Shown here: in pieces, positions 22,477 through 34,107 of the stretch
Layout: each line of letters opens with the position of its first letter
Position numbering within the stretch: position 1 is the first letter of the stretch
From: Vandiemenella viatica
Lineage: Eukaryota; Arthropoda; Insecta; Orthoptera; Morabidae
NCBI GenBank assembly: GCA_031002005.1
Contig: JARYHS010008074.1
Coordinates: 12,780,924-12,844,923, forward strand
Reading direction: 5' to 3'
DNA: 64,000 nt
Made by a program: the position numbers and the translations under genes
Notes under the pieces: generated by a model
Database searches by the model: none
The model's input: the letters and a program-made list of their open reading frames with translations, nothing else
Told to the model about the DNA's origin: nothing

Positions 22477-23084
22477 TGCTGTTACCAAGTTAAATTTTTA
22501 AAAATATTTTAAAAACAAACAGATGCCTGAAATTCATCATCTATATCATGTAATATAATTGTAGAAAACTTGTGCCTGCAAAAATTTTATTTAAAAAAAC
22601 TATAAAATTTGGAATTATTGTCTATCTGTCCCCATATCACACAAAAACTAACACATGGATTTTAATGAAGCTGCAAATTGTGACAGCTTAAATAATCAGT
22701 TACGATACAGGATACGTTTTATTCACTATACCTCCCATGATACAAAGGCTCAATACGTCAATTTTTGGAAAGTTTTTTTCTGCCTGTCTGTGTTTTGCAT
22801 AAAAACTAATGTATGGATTTGAATGAAAGAACATATGATCTGTTAACAATATTTTGGTTTACCGGAATGCCACATTTTTTATTTATTGACATTGTTGAGT
22901 TGTCAGCTAACATACTGCAGCCTCATTGGTTTTCTGTCCCTTGTGTTCTCAAATTTTATCTCATACTTTGTGAAGTCCCACTCACCAGCCATTCTAATTT
23001 GAAGTTTAGTTTCTTACAATTGAATCTGAGGATTAACCTTGTTTTAAATTACTATACTTTCAAATATATTTTCATATTTCACAG

Positions 23085-23234
23085 CGTGGCCGTAGACATC
23101 CTCCTCTATTAAGAAACCATCCACCAGTGGCCGGAGCTATTTTCTGGGAACGTCTTCTCTTCAACAAGCTGAAAAATTCTGTGTTGACTTTTCAGAAAGT
23201 GGATGAGCTCAAGAATTCTGCTCTCAAGGACAAT
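23085..23234 (+). CDS. Dynein heavy chain, axonemal type: exon
   Basis: A 150-bp phase 0/0 exon lies between 'ttcacag' and 'gtgagc'. It reads RGRRHPPLLRNHPPVAGAIF and on to WERLLFNKLKNSV, ending KNSALKDN. PPVAGAIFWER is a strong dynein heavy chain tail signature (family form PPV-x-GA-I-x-W-x-R-x-L). It is the best single piece of evidence for the gene. The exon is separated from the next by only 85 bp. The copy at 35745-35894 differs at two positions that I can see (GCC/GCT and TCT/TCA, both silent). Confidence 0.95.
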
Positions 23235-23319
23235 GTGAGCTTTATTTTAATTATATGTAAATTGTTACTTAATCAGTGATTAATTTTGTTGTTTCTGATC
23301 ACTTTTCCAATATTTTCAG

Positions 23320-23473
23320 GCTTTTGCTAATTATTTAAATATAGCTAAACAAATGAAAGCTTTTGAAGAAACAAAATATGAACAGTGGAAATCTACTGTT
23401 ATGCCAAGTCTTGCAAGTATGCTGAAGAGAAATGTTCTAAAAATTGTCCCAAAAGACCCAGAAAAGGAAGCAG
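23320..23473 (+). CDS. Dynein heavy chain, axonemal type: exon
   Basis: A 154-bp exon lies between 'attttcag' and 'gtatgt'. It reads AFANYLNIAKQMKAFEETKY, then EQWKSTVMPSLASMLKRNV, then LKIVPKDPEKEA, leaving one base (G). The E-x-x-KY-x-x-W pattern is conserved in dynein tails. The exon at 45151 starts with AT, completing GAT (Asp), so the splice to that distant exon is in phase. The candidate exon at 26739 would be out of phase (see that entry). The copy at 35980-36134 has one extra A. Confidence 0.92.
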
Positions 23474-23841
23474 GTATGTTAATGTAAATAAATGTATGTT
23501 TGGTGGATTTTAATGTTCAGTAATAAAGAATAATTTTAAATCAGAACTGATGTTTTGCTAATTATATATGTCATGTGAATTGTTGAATCTGTTTTTGCCA
23601 TAGAAATTTGAGTGTATTGTTTTTAGATATTAATTTTCGAAGGTATACCTGAATGTAATTATAAATGGAAAGCTTACATTTGCACATAAAATAATAAAAA
23701 AAGGGGACTGCATCACCCATGACTTGATAACTATTTTTTTATTATGGTTTTAATTTAATTTAATTTAATTTAATTGCAATGGAGCACAGGCTCCGGTGGC
23801 AATTTCCCTACACACCCATCTTCCCCCTATCTTGCACCCAC

Positions 23842-25143
23842 CTACATTTGCCCTCTACAATTTTTATCTTTAAATTCTTTCAAAGTTTTCGGTAAATTAT
23901 TCATCATTTCTCTTGGTAACTCATTCCAATCCCTGACACCCTTACCTAAAAAAGAGAATCTTCCTACACCCTTGTGCCTGAAATCGAGTGCCAGCTTGTG
24001 GTCATGGTCATCTTTTCCCTTCCATGCACTACTTTTCATACCTATTGCAATATCTTTCCATGCCTCATCGCCAGTATATGCCCTGTACACTCCCATGACC
24101 CTCCTCATTCTCCTCCTGTCTTGCAATGAATCCCATTCCAGCTCCTTTATCATATCCGTCACTGATTGCATTCTGCGATAATTTCGAGAAACAAATCTAG
24201 CAGCCCTTTTTTGCACCCTCTCCAACTCCTGTATTTGATACGTAAAATGAGGTTCCCATACTACAATACCATATTCAAGCAATGGTCTGACCAAAGTTTT
24301 GTAACCCAATTCCTTGACTTCTCTAGTACATCCCCTCATCACTCTCTCCAACAAGTGCAGAACTTTGAAACCTTTTCCTACCACCTGTCCTATGTGTCCT
24401 GCCCAATTAAGTTTGTTATCAAAAGAAATTCCAAGATATTTACATTTCAAGTCTTCAGCAAGCAATTCTTTCCCCACCTTATGTTCATAATTAACCTTTT
24501 TTTTTGTGTATCTAATAAGCTGCCTCTTCTTTGCAATTATCTTCATTCCATGTTTACCAACCCAATTACATATCCTGCCCAGATCACCCTGCAACTGTTT
24601 ACAATCCCCTATCATTTTGATTCCTTTAAACAGCATTATGCCATCTGCAAACAATCTAATTTCACATAGTAAACAATCAACACAATTATTCATTAGAATA
24701 ATGAATAGCAATGGTCCCAATACGCTACCCTGTGGCACACCCATTTTTATTTCAACTTCTTTTGATACTACATTTCCTACCCTAATTTTCTGTTTTCTAC
24801 CTTTTAAAAATTCTTCTACCCAGCAAATGACTTTCTTATCCACTCCAATGGTTTTTACCTTATTTACTACCATTTTATGGCTTACTCTGTCAAAAACCTT
24901 AGACAGATATAGTGCTACACTATCAATTTGGCCTCCCTTGTCGATTTCATCTGAAATATCTTGCATATATCCCACCACCCGAGATTCGCATGAATATCCT
25001 TGCCTACAACCATGTTGCCTGCTTGAAAACCACTTACGTTCCTCACATATATTTCTGATGTGGTTGCATATCAATCTTTCCATTAATTTACGTACCACTG
25101 ATGTCAAACTGATTGGCCTGTAATTCTCAACTCTATTTCTCAC
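23842..25143 (-). pseudogene. LINE reverse transcriptase, catalytic motif mutated
   Basis: An open frame of 433 codons. RT motifs on the minus strand: NYRPISLTSVVRKLMERL, HGCRQGYSCESRV, LYLSKVFDRVSHKMV (family LDFSKAFD), GVPQGSVLGPLLFIILMN, and FADG where active enzymes have FADD. A thumb follows (KCKYLGISFDNKLNWAGHI), then the C-terminal region (LVRPLLEYGIVVWEPHF, RVQKRAARFVSRNYRR), ending LPREMMNNLPKTLKEFK. The Asp-to-Gly change in the active site would abolish catalysis, so the long ORF is a recent but dead copy. It is the RT of the CR1/L2-like LINE. Confidence 0.85.
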
Positions 25144-25387
25144 ACCTCCCTTATGTACCGGTACTAACTATTATACTTTTCCAGTCCTGTGGTAAGCAGC
25201 AAGTGTCTAGACTCAATTTAAATAATATTTCAAGATAAGGTACAATGTCACATCTGGCTATCTTTAAGATATCTGTAGTAATATTATCTTCACCAGCCCC
25301 TTTAGTTTTTTTCAGCTTTCATATTTCCTTCATGATTTCCTCAGGATGGATATCAAATTTTTACTATTGTCATTTCTAATTGTGTTG

Positions 25388-25999
25388 TTAAGGTCGATTC
25401 TCCGAATTTGACCTTCTTGTTTCTGATTCATTGTCCCTAATGCTTTCACTGAACCAGTTACTTAAAATCTCTGCCATTTTCAAATCCTCTGTAACTTCTT
25501 GTGCATTATTATCTATAGGTGTCTCTACACCCTCCCTTCCCCTCAGTTTCCTGATATAGCCATAGAAATTTCTAGATGCTTCAGTCAATGGTCCACCTGC
25601 ATTGACAATAGTCTTCATAAACCCATCTTTAGCCATTTTCTCTGCTGTTATTAAGTCCTTGTTTAGTTGTTTTAAAGGTTCCCTACTACCCTGCTGTCTC
25701 TTAACTCTGTTATGTTCTTTTCTTACCAACCTCTTTAACCTCCTCACTTCCTTATTATAGTAAATAGGTTCTCTACTTCTCTTTATTTTCTGCCTTGGAA
25801 TAAATTTTTCTTCCACCTTTCTTATTATCTCCTTGAACTCTTCCCACCTTGACTCTACTGTACTTGAGCCTTCCTTCCATTTGCTGAATTGTTCTCTGAA
25901 ATATCTCTTCAAATTTGAAACCCTGTGCCTTTTATAATTGTACCTATGTCCCCCTTCAATTTTGGCTGCTGGTTTACTGAATCGTCTAATATCCATCAT
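25388..25999 (-). pseudogene. LINE linker between endonuclease and RT
   Basis: A 203-codon frame rich in Lys and Arg (NLKRYFREQFSKWKEGS, then EEKFIPRQKIKRSREPIYYN, then RLKRLVRKEHNRVKRQQ). The WxxFK/I and P-x-x-x-x-x-R-x-P-x-Y pattern is the region between endonuclease and RT in CR1-like LINEs. A frameshift separates it from the RT frame at 25143. Confidence 0.8.
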
Positions 26000-26061
26000 A
26001 ACTGCTTCATGATCTACTTATTCCTTCAGTTACTTGATACCTCAAAAGGTTTTCATCGGGC

Positions 26062-26322
26062 TTAATTAGAAATATATCCAAAATATTTTGTCCCCCTAGT
26101 GTTTTGCTCTACCACTTGTGTAAATCCTCCTTCCCTTATTAAGATATTTGCAAATCTTTGTTCCTTGCTGTTATTTATCTTATTTCCTTCCCAGTTTACA
26201 CCTGGTAAATTTAAATCCCCACCGATGATGATCATTCTATTCTCACCTCTGAAATCTGAGTATGAATTTAATTTCTCCCCATCCTCTTCTGTCATTCTTC
26301 CACTGCGGTAAACAGCCAACAC
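26062..26322 (-). pseudogene. LINE endonuclease C-terminal part
   Basis: It reads MLAVYRSGRMTEEDGEKLNS, then MIIIGGDLNLPGVNWEGN, then QVVEQNTRGTKYFGY. GGDLNLPxVxW is the conserved Asp/Asn block of AP-type endonucleases of LINEs. The N-terminal half is missing. Confidence 0.8.
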
Positions 26323-26738
26323 TCTGATTTTTTCTTTTTTATTACCCCAGAAATCTACCCCAAGTAACTCATGGTCTTGATCTATTCTACATATTATTAG
26401 TACATAGGTGTAATTTTTAGTTGGGAAGTCCTTGCTTATTAAGATTATGTTTATAGTATTAATTTATTGTGTTAGAAGCTTCAAATCAACCCACCCTCCC
26501 CTCCCCCAAGGGTTTTTTTTTTTTTAAAAAAAAAAAAGCTTATTTATCCATAACAACACACTCACTCATTTGGCTAGTGGATTTAAGACCAGCAAAGATG
26601 TGTATGACAGATATCTGGTATCTTTAACACTAAAGAATGGGAATTTTTCTTTTTTGTATATATCCTACAATTTGCAATCTAACCATATTTTTCATCTATT
26701 GACATGTTACTAAACAAAAAACGTCTTGACTGTTGCAG

Positions 26739-26945
26739 CAGTAAATATTTAAGCAATGAAAAAGGTCATTTATCTCCATCAGTTGTCAAACCTAATGAAA
26801 GGAATGATAGGAGTGCTCGATCCAGCACTTCTGGTGGGTCTGCAAGAAAGAGGCAACCTGTGAATACTGAACTAAAGAGGGAACTATCATCTAAATCAAC
26901 AAATCATCTGAACAATGAGAAAAAATCGAGTGCAACACTCAGCAG
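26739..26945 (+). other. Orphan exon-like ORF, 207 bp, disordered Ser/Lys/Arg-rich
   Basis: The ORF lies between 'gactgttgcag' and 'gtaaaag', with no stop in one frame. It reads SKYLSNEKGHLSPSVVKPNE, then SARSSTSGGSARKRQPVN, then SSKSTNHLNNEKKSSATLSR. Codon use and lack of transposon similarity suggest a genuine exon, and it lies in the intron between the dynein exons at 23320 and 45151. Both of its borders are phase 2, while the preceding dynein exon leaves one base and the following one needs one base. Joined to 23473 it meets TAA after three codons. It could be a poison exon, an exon of another transcript, or chance. Confidence 0.4.
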
Positions 26946-28800
26946 GTAAAAGTCCTTTAAGTTTCCACAAAGTTACAGGGAAATCAGGCTAATTTTATTC
27001 TTGTGTATAATGTTTATAGTCAGTTTTACAGTAGTTATACAAATAAGTAATGCAATGTAACTAAATAAGTAATGAAAGAAACAAACATTAATCATGCACA
27101 GTATAAGTTTTCTGTTGTTAAATGTTCTTCATAACAAGAAAGTTACCTGTTTGCCAGTCAGAAACAATATTTTGCCACAGGAACCCAACTCCTTACTGCT
27201 TCCTCTTTTTACCTTTCCTCTTCACCCTCTCACACCATTTTTTTTAATATTGTAATTTATATAAGCCTGTCCCATATAAGAACTTTGTGTACATAAGGTA
27301 ATGTACTCTATGATTCTGAGCTAAATATCAAACAGAAGATATTGCTGTAAATGCCCCCAAAAAAATCTTCTATTGAGGTATTGCAAGACTCTCATAAATG
27401 CCTGCCAAAAGTGCTTGGTAGTGAAAAATTAGTAAGAACTACCTAAAAGTAAAAAAGAAATCTTAAACAGTACTTTGCAAAGCAACTACCATAAGAAAAG
27501 CAGCAGCATAAATTGGGAATTGCCACTCTATAAACAAGAACTAGTGCTATGTGATTGTATGACTGTCTTAAAAAGTAAGGCGATAGTTATTCCTACGATT
27601 GCAGAATTTCAGTTACTTTAGTATTTTTAAATCTCTGGAATATATCATATGTTGCAAGCTATCACTGCTATCTTAACTATCCTGGCAGTGGTAAGCCAAA
27701 TGTAACATCCCTACCATGCTCTTAACAGATGGCCCTCTTCTATTTCGAGCATATGAGCAGGTTATTGCCTCCACTCTTCTCTTTACCAAAACAATTTTTA
27801 ATTTTTACTTTATTTAACTCTTTTCAATTCAGTTCTTTCTACTCAAATTTTAATGAAGGGTATTATTAATGTAGCCAATAATAATAATACAATATACACT
27901 CAATTCAATTTATTATGTGCTTGTTGCCAAACAGATCAAATCAAAAACTCCTACTATTAATATTTTTCAACTCATGTTCACATATAATTGTAGTACTGCC
28001 CTGGAAGAAGACCACAGAATGATGGTCGAAATGTCAGCTACAAGAAATATGACATGGGCCTCCCGGACAGCCAAGAATCAATCATCTATACATCTTTCAT
28101 TCCATTCAAACATTCAATTGGAGGCTTCTGCCTCAGCACTCTATAATCTTACGCCATGTCTTTACTGTTCAACAACCTCCCGCAGATTGCAATGAATGTA
28201 ATATATCTATGTTATGAATGTGTGGCAGCTAGATAACTGGCAGCCTTTCTTGTGCTGCGACAGCAATAGATTCTCTAACTCCAGAATAAGGCTGCAGTAT
28301 TACTATTGGAATTTTTAATGTAAGAACCAGAAAATTTATAACTATCTTTGAAATAAACAACTGTAATTAGAAATATTATGGATCGGAATGGGCTGGTTAA
28401 ATGTGGCATATATGTCACATCGTCTAAGCCTATATATCATTTATAATTGCAGGAAGGAAATCTGTTTAGTCCTTGTGAACAAGATTGTAGTAGGGATCAT
28501 GACTTCAAGATACAACTGTTCTGCAGTGTGTGCATTAAGCTTTATTAGTTCTCTTTCCCTTTCTGTAATTATGTAACTGTTAACACTTTTTACACAATGA
28601 CAGACTGCTAAAAAGACATCATGCTTACAGCATATGAAATTGTCTCATTAATTTCATTGCCTGCAGTATACTATCTGTAATGCTTAACTGTTTATCCTCA
28701 TTTCTAATTCCCACAGGGAAACTTGATAGAGACATTGTTTTTTCTAACAATACAGTACAATGAGGTCATTTTCCACAGATGTAACAGTATGAAAGACTGA
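26946..28800 (+). other. Intron or intergenic sequence, mostly unannotated
   Basis: AT-rich, no domain-bearing ORF. The only thing of note is the hammerhead-like remnant at 28000. Short frames at 27917-28195 and 28388-28576 have no recognisable features. Confidence 0.5.
28000..28034 (+). ncRNA. Degenerate hammerhead-like motif
   Basis: 'cctggaagaagacca ... tggtcgaaatgtc' has the same layout as 10853-10886: a decayed CTGANGA, a perfect stem II GACCA/TGGTC, then GAAA. Stem II differs from the other copy but still pairs, which supports a structured origin. The core is damaged (CTGGAAGA for CTGATGA), so it should be inactive. Confidence 0.3.
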
Positions 28801-28872
28801 CTGAATTGAATGTGGAAAGGAGTCAATTTACAGCAAAATCATTTCACAACAAAACAAATGACTACTTCATAA

Positions 28873-31335
28873 GTGACAGAGTGAGCCACAAGATGGTAGT
28901 AAACAAGGTAAAAACAATTGGAGTGGATGAGAAAGTGATTTGCTGGGTAGAAGAATTTTTAAAAGGTAGAAAACAGAAAGTTAGGGTAGGAAATGCGGTA
29001 TCAAAAGAAGTGGAAGTAAAAATGGGAGTGCCGCAGGGTAAAATATTGGAACCATTGCTATTCATCATTCTAATGAATAATGTGTTGATTGTTTACTATC
29101 TGAAATTAAATTTCTTGCAGATGACATAATGCTATATAGAAGGATGAAAATGGTAGAGGACTGTAAACAGTTGCAGGGTGATCTGGACAGGATATCTAGT
29201 TGGGTTGGTAAATATGGGATGAAGATAACCCCAAAGAAGGGTCAGCTTATTAGATACACAAATAAAAAACTAATGATAATTATGAATTTAAGGTGGGGAA
29301 AGAATTGCTTGCTGAAGACTTGAAATGCAAATATCCCGGCATTACATTCGATAAAAAGCTTAACTGGGCGTGACACATTGGACAGGTGGTAGGAAAAGAC
29401 TTCAAAATTCTACACTTGTTGGAGAGAGTGATGAGGAAATGTACGAGAGAAGTAAAGGAATTGGGTCACAAAACTTTAGTCAGACCATTCCTTGAATATA
29501 GTAGTGTACTATGGGAGCCACATTTTGCATATCAAATATAGGAGTTGGAGAGGGTGCAAAAAGGGCTGCTATGTTTGTTTCTGGAAATTATCACACAATT
29601 CAATCAGTAACAGAATGAATATGGGATTCATTGCAAGACAGGAGGAGGATGAAGAGGGTCATGGGAGTGTACAGGGCATATACTGGCGATGAGGCATGGA
29701 AAGATATTGCAATGGGTATGAAAAGTAGTGCATGGAAGGGAAAAGATGACCATGACCAAAAGCTGGCACTCGATTTCAGGCACAAGACTGTGGGAAGATT
29801 CTCTTCTTTAGGTAAGGTGTAAGGAACCGAGGCCAATACCGGGGCTGTAGTATAGCCTCAGTGCCTCAACTAACAGTTCGTGGTTGACTCAAAGTTCTGT
29901 AGAAAATTTATAAAATAATTTTGGTTTGACTTGACCATGTAGCCAGCCAGATAACTCAACTTAAATGCTTTAGGTCGCCACAATATTTGTTAACCCACAA
30001 ATAGAGAAAAGGTTGTAGCTATCTCCTAAAGCACACAAGTTCAATGCTAGAAAATCCAAAGTTTTATTTTCAAAATCACAAGTTCAAAATAGCATTTAAC
30101 AGTTGAGCAGGCAAACCGAACACACTTTACCAAAAGTTTGCAAGTTGTGGAGAGATATTTAAACTGACCGAACCCCTTTATTGAATTTATAAGTTCATGT
30201 TACTAGTTAATATATAATGCAACACCAAAGTTTCAACATGGTTGAACTAGCCAGCATGGCGAGTTACAACCAACCGACCCAAACAAGAAAGACTAATCGA
30301 GACGACAGACAGGAACAGACGACTGACAGGAACAGACGATCAACAGGAACAGACAAACCATAATGGCGGCGGGGTCCTTTTATGGAAACCATTAGAATCC
30401 GTGACGTAAGCAACTGTATCACATCTTTTTGCTTCCGCGTAGCTAAAAGTGTGTGTAATTTATTTGACGATCCAGATTATTAAAGATGTTCAAACTTTGA
30501 CAGTATCTGGACTTATCTACTAGAAGTCAAACTGCAGTTTAGTAAGAATTTTAGAGTAATTAGTTTTAAAGTTTTAGCTGTTTAAAACTCCGCGTAGTGA
30601 TACATTCTAATTTGGGGAAAATCCCTAAGTGTTCTGGAATTTTACGCGCGTCAACAACAATCCGCGACAATCTATTTTTCAAAAACTTAATTACTAGAAA
30701 AATGCTAAAACTTTTTATGGAAACCAATATATGTACAAAATCGTCTCAATTAGTGCTATCTAATGATGTATTTTTTAATTTAATATCTCTTTTAATAAAA
30801 AAGCTTATTTTTTTCTCTTAATTAAAATCACTAATTAAACTTTGCCGATTTACTTAATTTTATTACCAAAATATCGGGGATAGTGCTGACTACAGCTGGT
30901 GATAAAAGATCAATTGTCGCTTTCCTCGATTTAAAGATATTACAGATCTTAGAATTTTACCATTCTGATCGCGTGTTTCAAAACATTAACAAACGGGAAT
31001 ATCTCTTAAACTAAATGTTTCCCGATATAATAAATACACTTTAAAATGATTTTTATAGCAAATTGTTACTGTGAGCAAGATTACAGGGAAATTACTTAAA
31101 TTTCTAAGTCCCGCCTAAGCAAAACTAGAATTTGCCAAAATTCTAAGGTGCTTACAAAGGGTATCAGGGATTGGAATGAGTTACAATGGGAAGTGATGAA
31201 TAATTTACCAAAAATGTTGAAAGAATTTAACGTTAAAATTTGTATAGGGCAAATGTAGGTGGGTGCAGTATAGGGCGAAGATGGGTGTGTAGGGAAACTG
31301 CCCCAGAGTGTTACAATTAAATTAAATTAAATTCA
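28873..31335 (+). mobile_element. CR1/L2-like LINE, 3' half, split by an LTR-like insertion
   Basis: It begins at the RT block DRVSHKMVVNKVKTIGVDEK and follows the 23.7-kb family (GVPQG, GMKIT, then AYTGDEAWKDIAMGMKSS near 29680) to 'ttaggtaagg' at 29817. The sequence resumes at 31161 ('gtatcagggattggaatgag') and runs through the 3' end to an (ATTAA)n tail at about 31335. The break is exactly the 29818-31156 insertion. Frames are broken throughout. Confidence 0.85.
29818..31156 (+). mobile_element. LTR-like insertion, TGTAAG ... CTTACA, 4-bp target duplication
   Basis: It inserted in the LINE between AAGG (29814-29817) and AAGG (31157-31160), a 4-bp target duplication. The ends are TGTAAGG and CTTACA, the TG...CA inverted ends of an LTR. 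It is 1339 bp with no ORF, so it is best read as a solo LTR. An element with the same ends and the same 4-bp duplication is at 59036-61285, and its head 'ataccgggg' matches 'ataccgggg' here. Internal similarity is otherwise weak. Confidence 0.7.
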
Positions 31336-31555
31336 CTGTTACGGAGTAATAGGTATATTTTATAAAAACTGCACTTCTACAAAAACTGGCAATTATTTTA
31401 TAGATATTTTTGATGGAAAGGAGTAATAGTTGTCAATTAAAACTTCTTTTAACTTTTTCCTGAATTTAATTTTATTACCTGGCAGAAATTTGAAATATGT
31501 TAGGAGTATGTTGACAATATTGTATGTTTACCACAGGGGTTATTTTTAATTGCAG

Positions 31556-31910
31556 AGTTTAATTTAATTTGATTTTGATGGAGCGCATTCTCCAGTGGCA
31601 ATTTCCCTATATGCCCACTTTTCCCCTTTCCTGTACCAACCTATTTTTGCACTCTACAAATTTCACTTTTAAATTTTTTCAGCATTTTTGGTAAATTATT
31701 CATCAGTTTTCTTCGTAACTTATTCCAAGCTCTGACCCCCTTACCTATGAAAGAAAATCTTCCCACATCCTTGTGCCTGAAATCGAGAGCCAGCTTATGG
31801 TCATGGTCATCTTTTCCCTTCCATGTATTATTGCTAATTTTTACATCAATGTCCTTCCATTCCTCATCACCAATATATGCCTTGTACACTCCCATCACTC
31901 TCTTCATGTT
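31556..31910 (-). mobile_element. CR1/L2-like LINE, 3' fragment
   Basis: It has a (TTTAA) tail and then matches the 3' end of the 23.7-kb LINE on the minus strand: KRVMGVYKAYIGDEEWKDI, then DDHDHKLALDFRHKDVGRF, then RAWNKLRRKLMNNLPKML, a frame of 88 codons (31641-31907). It is truncated at about 31910. Its tail faces the tail of the plus-strand copy at 31335, about 220 bp away. Confidence 0.8.
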
Positions 31911-32214
31911 AAAATTTAGTCAACTATTAATTTGTATATATCAATAATTGTTATGACTGCTTTGATTTATCATCATAAATTTTAGGTTTATGCCTTGGAA
32001 ATAATTCCACAATTGGAATAATATCTCTTCAATAAAATATATTATTAGATCAATAACATTAATTAATGGAAAAAATCAATATGTTAAAAGAACAAAAATG
32101 TGTTGAGGCGGTTATTAGGGAATATGTGTCCAATTTTCTTATTATATGAAATATTATGTGGGTAGGTTCGGTTAGCTTAAAGTCTTCCATCAATCTGTTG
32201 TCAGGTATCTGTTA

Positions 32215-33107
32215 AGTTTTGAAACTGTGTAACAAAATTTTATTCTCAGAACTGTGAGTTAGAATGAATAATATTGTATTCTTATAGTCAGTTTCTATGT
32301 TAATTCACCCTAGAAAGCAGATTTTCACAGTTTCAGAACAGTATTTTCAATTTCATGAAACTTCAGCATTCGCCTGGAATGATATTGCGAAATTTCGTAT
32401 TTAAATTATTTATATTTGGCTAAACTATTAAAGTTATTAATTTTTTTATAATAACCAAAGTTAACGTTTGCTATAAGATCTAGCGATTTGTAAAATTTCA
32501 GTGAGATAGAATTATATTATTGTCAAGGTCAAATTAGATGATTCAAGTTTTTCAGACATGCGATTTGGTATCTGACCAGCCTTCCAGAAACTACCCATGT
32601 GAAATGGAAATTTGTGACTTTCCCACACTCTGTGAGTACCAGAACTTTCCTGGTTTGCACTAGCATTCAGTCGGTCTCAGTCGTTCAGAAACTGTAAGCG
32701 CGTGAAGATGTAAGCTCAGTTGTCCAGGAACCATGTGCGCGACAAGATGTAGGCTTAGTAGACCAGCAAGTTTCATACTAAGTACTACTGTGCAAATGTT
32801 TTATTTTGGAATAATGAAGGTTTTTGTATTTAAGTTTTATTAACAATGTAGTAGGGAAGTATTACGCCATGTGGGCCTCAGGATTTCTTAAGTGTCTGTC
32901 ACTGGCTAACTAAGTGCCATAACAGAAATGTGTGACAAATTATTCCATACTTTCAAGTAATAATCAGTATACAGTGAACTATGGGGTGTGATCTGGCTCG
33001 AATGGTTAATCGAAATTTCTTCTGTGACTTTGTCTGATTGCCTATTCAGTTATTGACTGTGCAAGATTTATTCAGAATATAGTGAGTTTTGACAACCTCA
33101 GACTCTT
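32215..33107 (+). mobile_element. Copy of the inner part of the 59-61-kb LTR-like element
   Basis: Shared landmarks in order with 60303-61130: 'aaaattttattctcagaac', 'cctggaat.(g)atattgcg', 'tgtcaaggtcaaattagatg', 'gacatgcgatttg', 'gctacccatgtgaa'-like, 'cagcaagtttcata', and 'ggggtgtg.tctggct'. Similarity is strong over about 830 bp. It runs up to the assembly gap, so its right end is unknown, and the left limit may lie before 32215. Confidence 0.7.
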
Positions 33108-34107
33108 NNNNNNNNNNNNNNNNNNNNNNNNNNNNNNNNNNNNNNNNNNNNNNNNNNNNNNNNNNNNNNNNNNNNNNNNNNNNNNNNNNNNNNNNNNNNN
33201 NNNNNNNNNNNNNNNNNNNNNNNNNNNNNNNNNNNNNNNNNNNNNNNNNNNNNNNNNNNNNNNNNNNNNNNNNNNNNNNNNNNNNNNNNNNNNNNNNNNN
33301 NNNNNNNNNNNNNNNNNNNNNNNNNNNNNNNNNNNNNNNNNNNNNNNNNNNNNNNNNNNNNNNNNNNNNNNNNNNNNNNNNNNNNNNNNNNNNNNNNNNN
33401 NNNNNNNNNNNNNNNNNNNNNNNNNNNNNNNNNNNNNNNNNNNNNNNNNNNNNNNNNNNNNNNNNNNNNNNNNNNNNNNNNNNNNNNNNNNNNNNNNNNN
33501 NNNNNNNNNNNNNNNNNNNNNNNNNNNNNNNNNNNNNNNNNNNNNNNNNNNNNNNNNNNNNNNNNNNNNNNNNNNNNNNNNNNNNNNNNNNNNNNNNNNN
33601 NNNNNNNNNNNNNNNNNNNNNNNNNNNNNNNNNNNNNNNNNNNNNNNNNNNNNNNNNNNNNNNNNNNNNNNNNNNNNNNNNNNNNNNNNNNNNNNNNNNN
33701 NNNNNNNNNNNNNNNNNNNNNNNNNNNNNNNNNNNNNNNNNNNNNNNNNNNNNNNNNNNNNNNNNNNNNNNNNNNNNNNNNNNNNNNNNNNNNNNNNNNN
33801 NNNNNNNNNNNNNNNNNNNNNNNNNNNNNNNNNNNNNNNNNNNNNNNNNNNNNNNNNNNNNNNNNNNNNNNNNNNNNNNNNNNNNNNNNNNNNNNNNNNN
33901 NNNNNNNNNNNNNNNNNNNNNNNNNNNNNNNNNNNNNNNNNNNNNNNNNNNNNNNNNNNNNNNNNNNNNNNNNNNNNNNNNNNNNNNNNNNNNNNNNNNN
34001 NNNNNNNNNNNNNNNNNNNNNNNNNNNNNNNNNNNNNNNNNNNNNNNNNNNNNNNNNNNNNNNNNNNNNNNNNNNNNNNNNNNNNNNNNNNNNNNNNNNN
34101 NNNNNNN
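33108..34107. other. Assembly gap, exactly 1000 N
   Basis: A run of 1000 N, a conventional gap of unknown true size. Reading frames drawn across it are artefacts. Sequence just right of it (34108) starts in the middle of a dynein exon already present at 20501, which suggests that two overlapping contigs were joined here. Confidence 0.98.

Larger units (their letters stand above)
23748..26460 (-). mobile_element. CR1/L2-like LINE, 5'-truncated, antisense
   Basis: The 3' tail is (TTTAA)n at 23748-23775. On the minus strand the order is endonuclease C-terminus (26322-26062), linker (25999-25388), RT and C-terminal region (25143-23842). It begins inside the endonuclease. It is the longest of five copies of this family in the window (2053, 15235, 28873 and 31556 are others). 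It interrupts a SINE fragment ('ttattatggttt') that in the second dynein copy at 36385 continues unbroken. Confidence 0.9.

Noticed and set aside
22813..23112. A 99-codon ORF just before and into the dynein exon at 23085
   Set aside because: It is in another frame from the exon, has no family features, and recurs at 35500-35772 only because the whole region is duplicated.
24166..25123. Plus-strand ORFs of 167 and 205 codons
   Set aside because: They are shadows of the antisense LINE RT at 23842-25143; the minus-strand frame has RT motifs and these do not.
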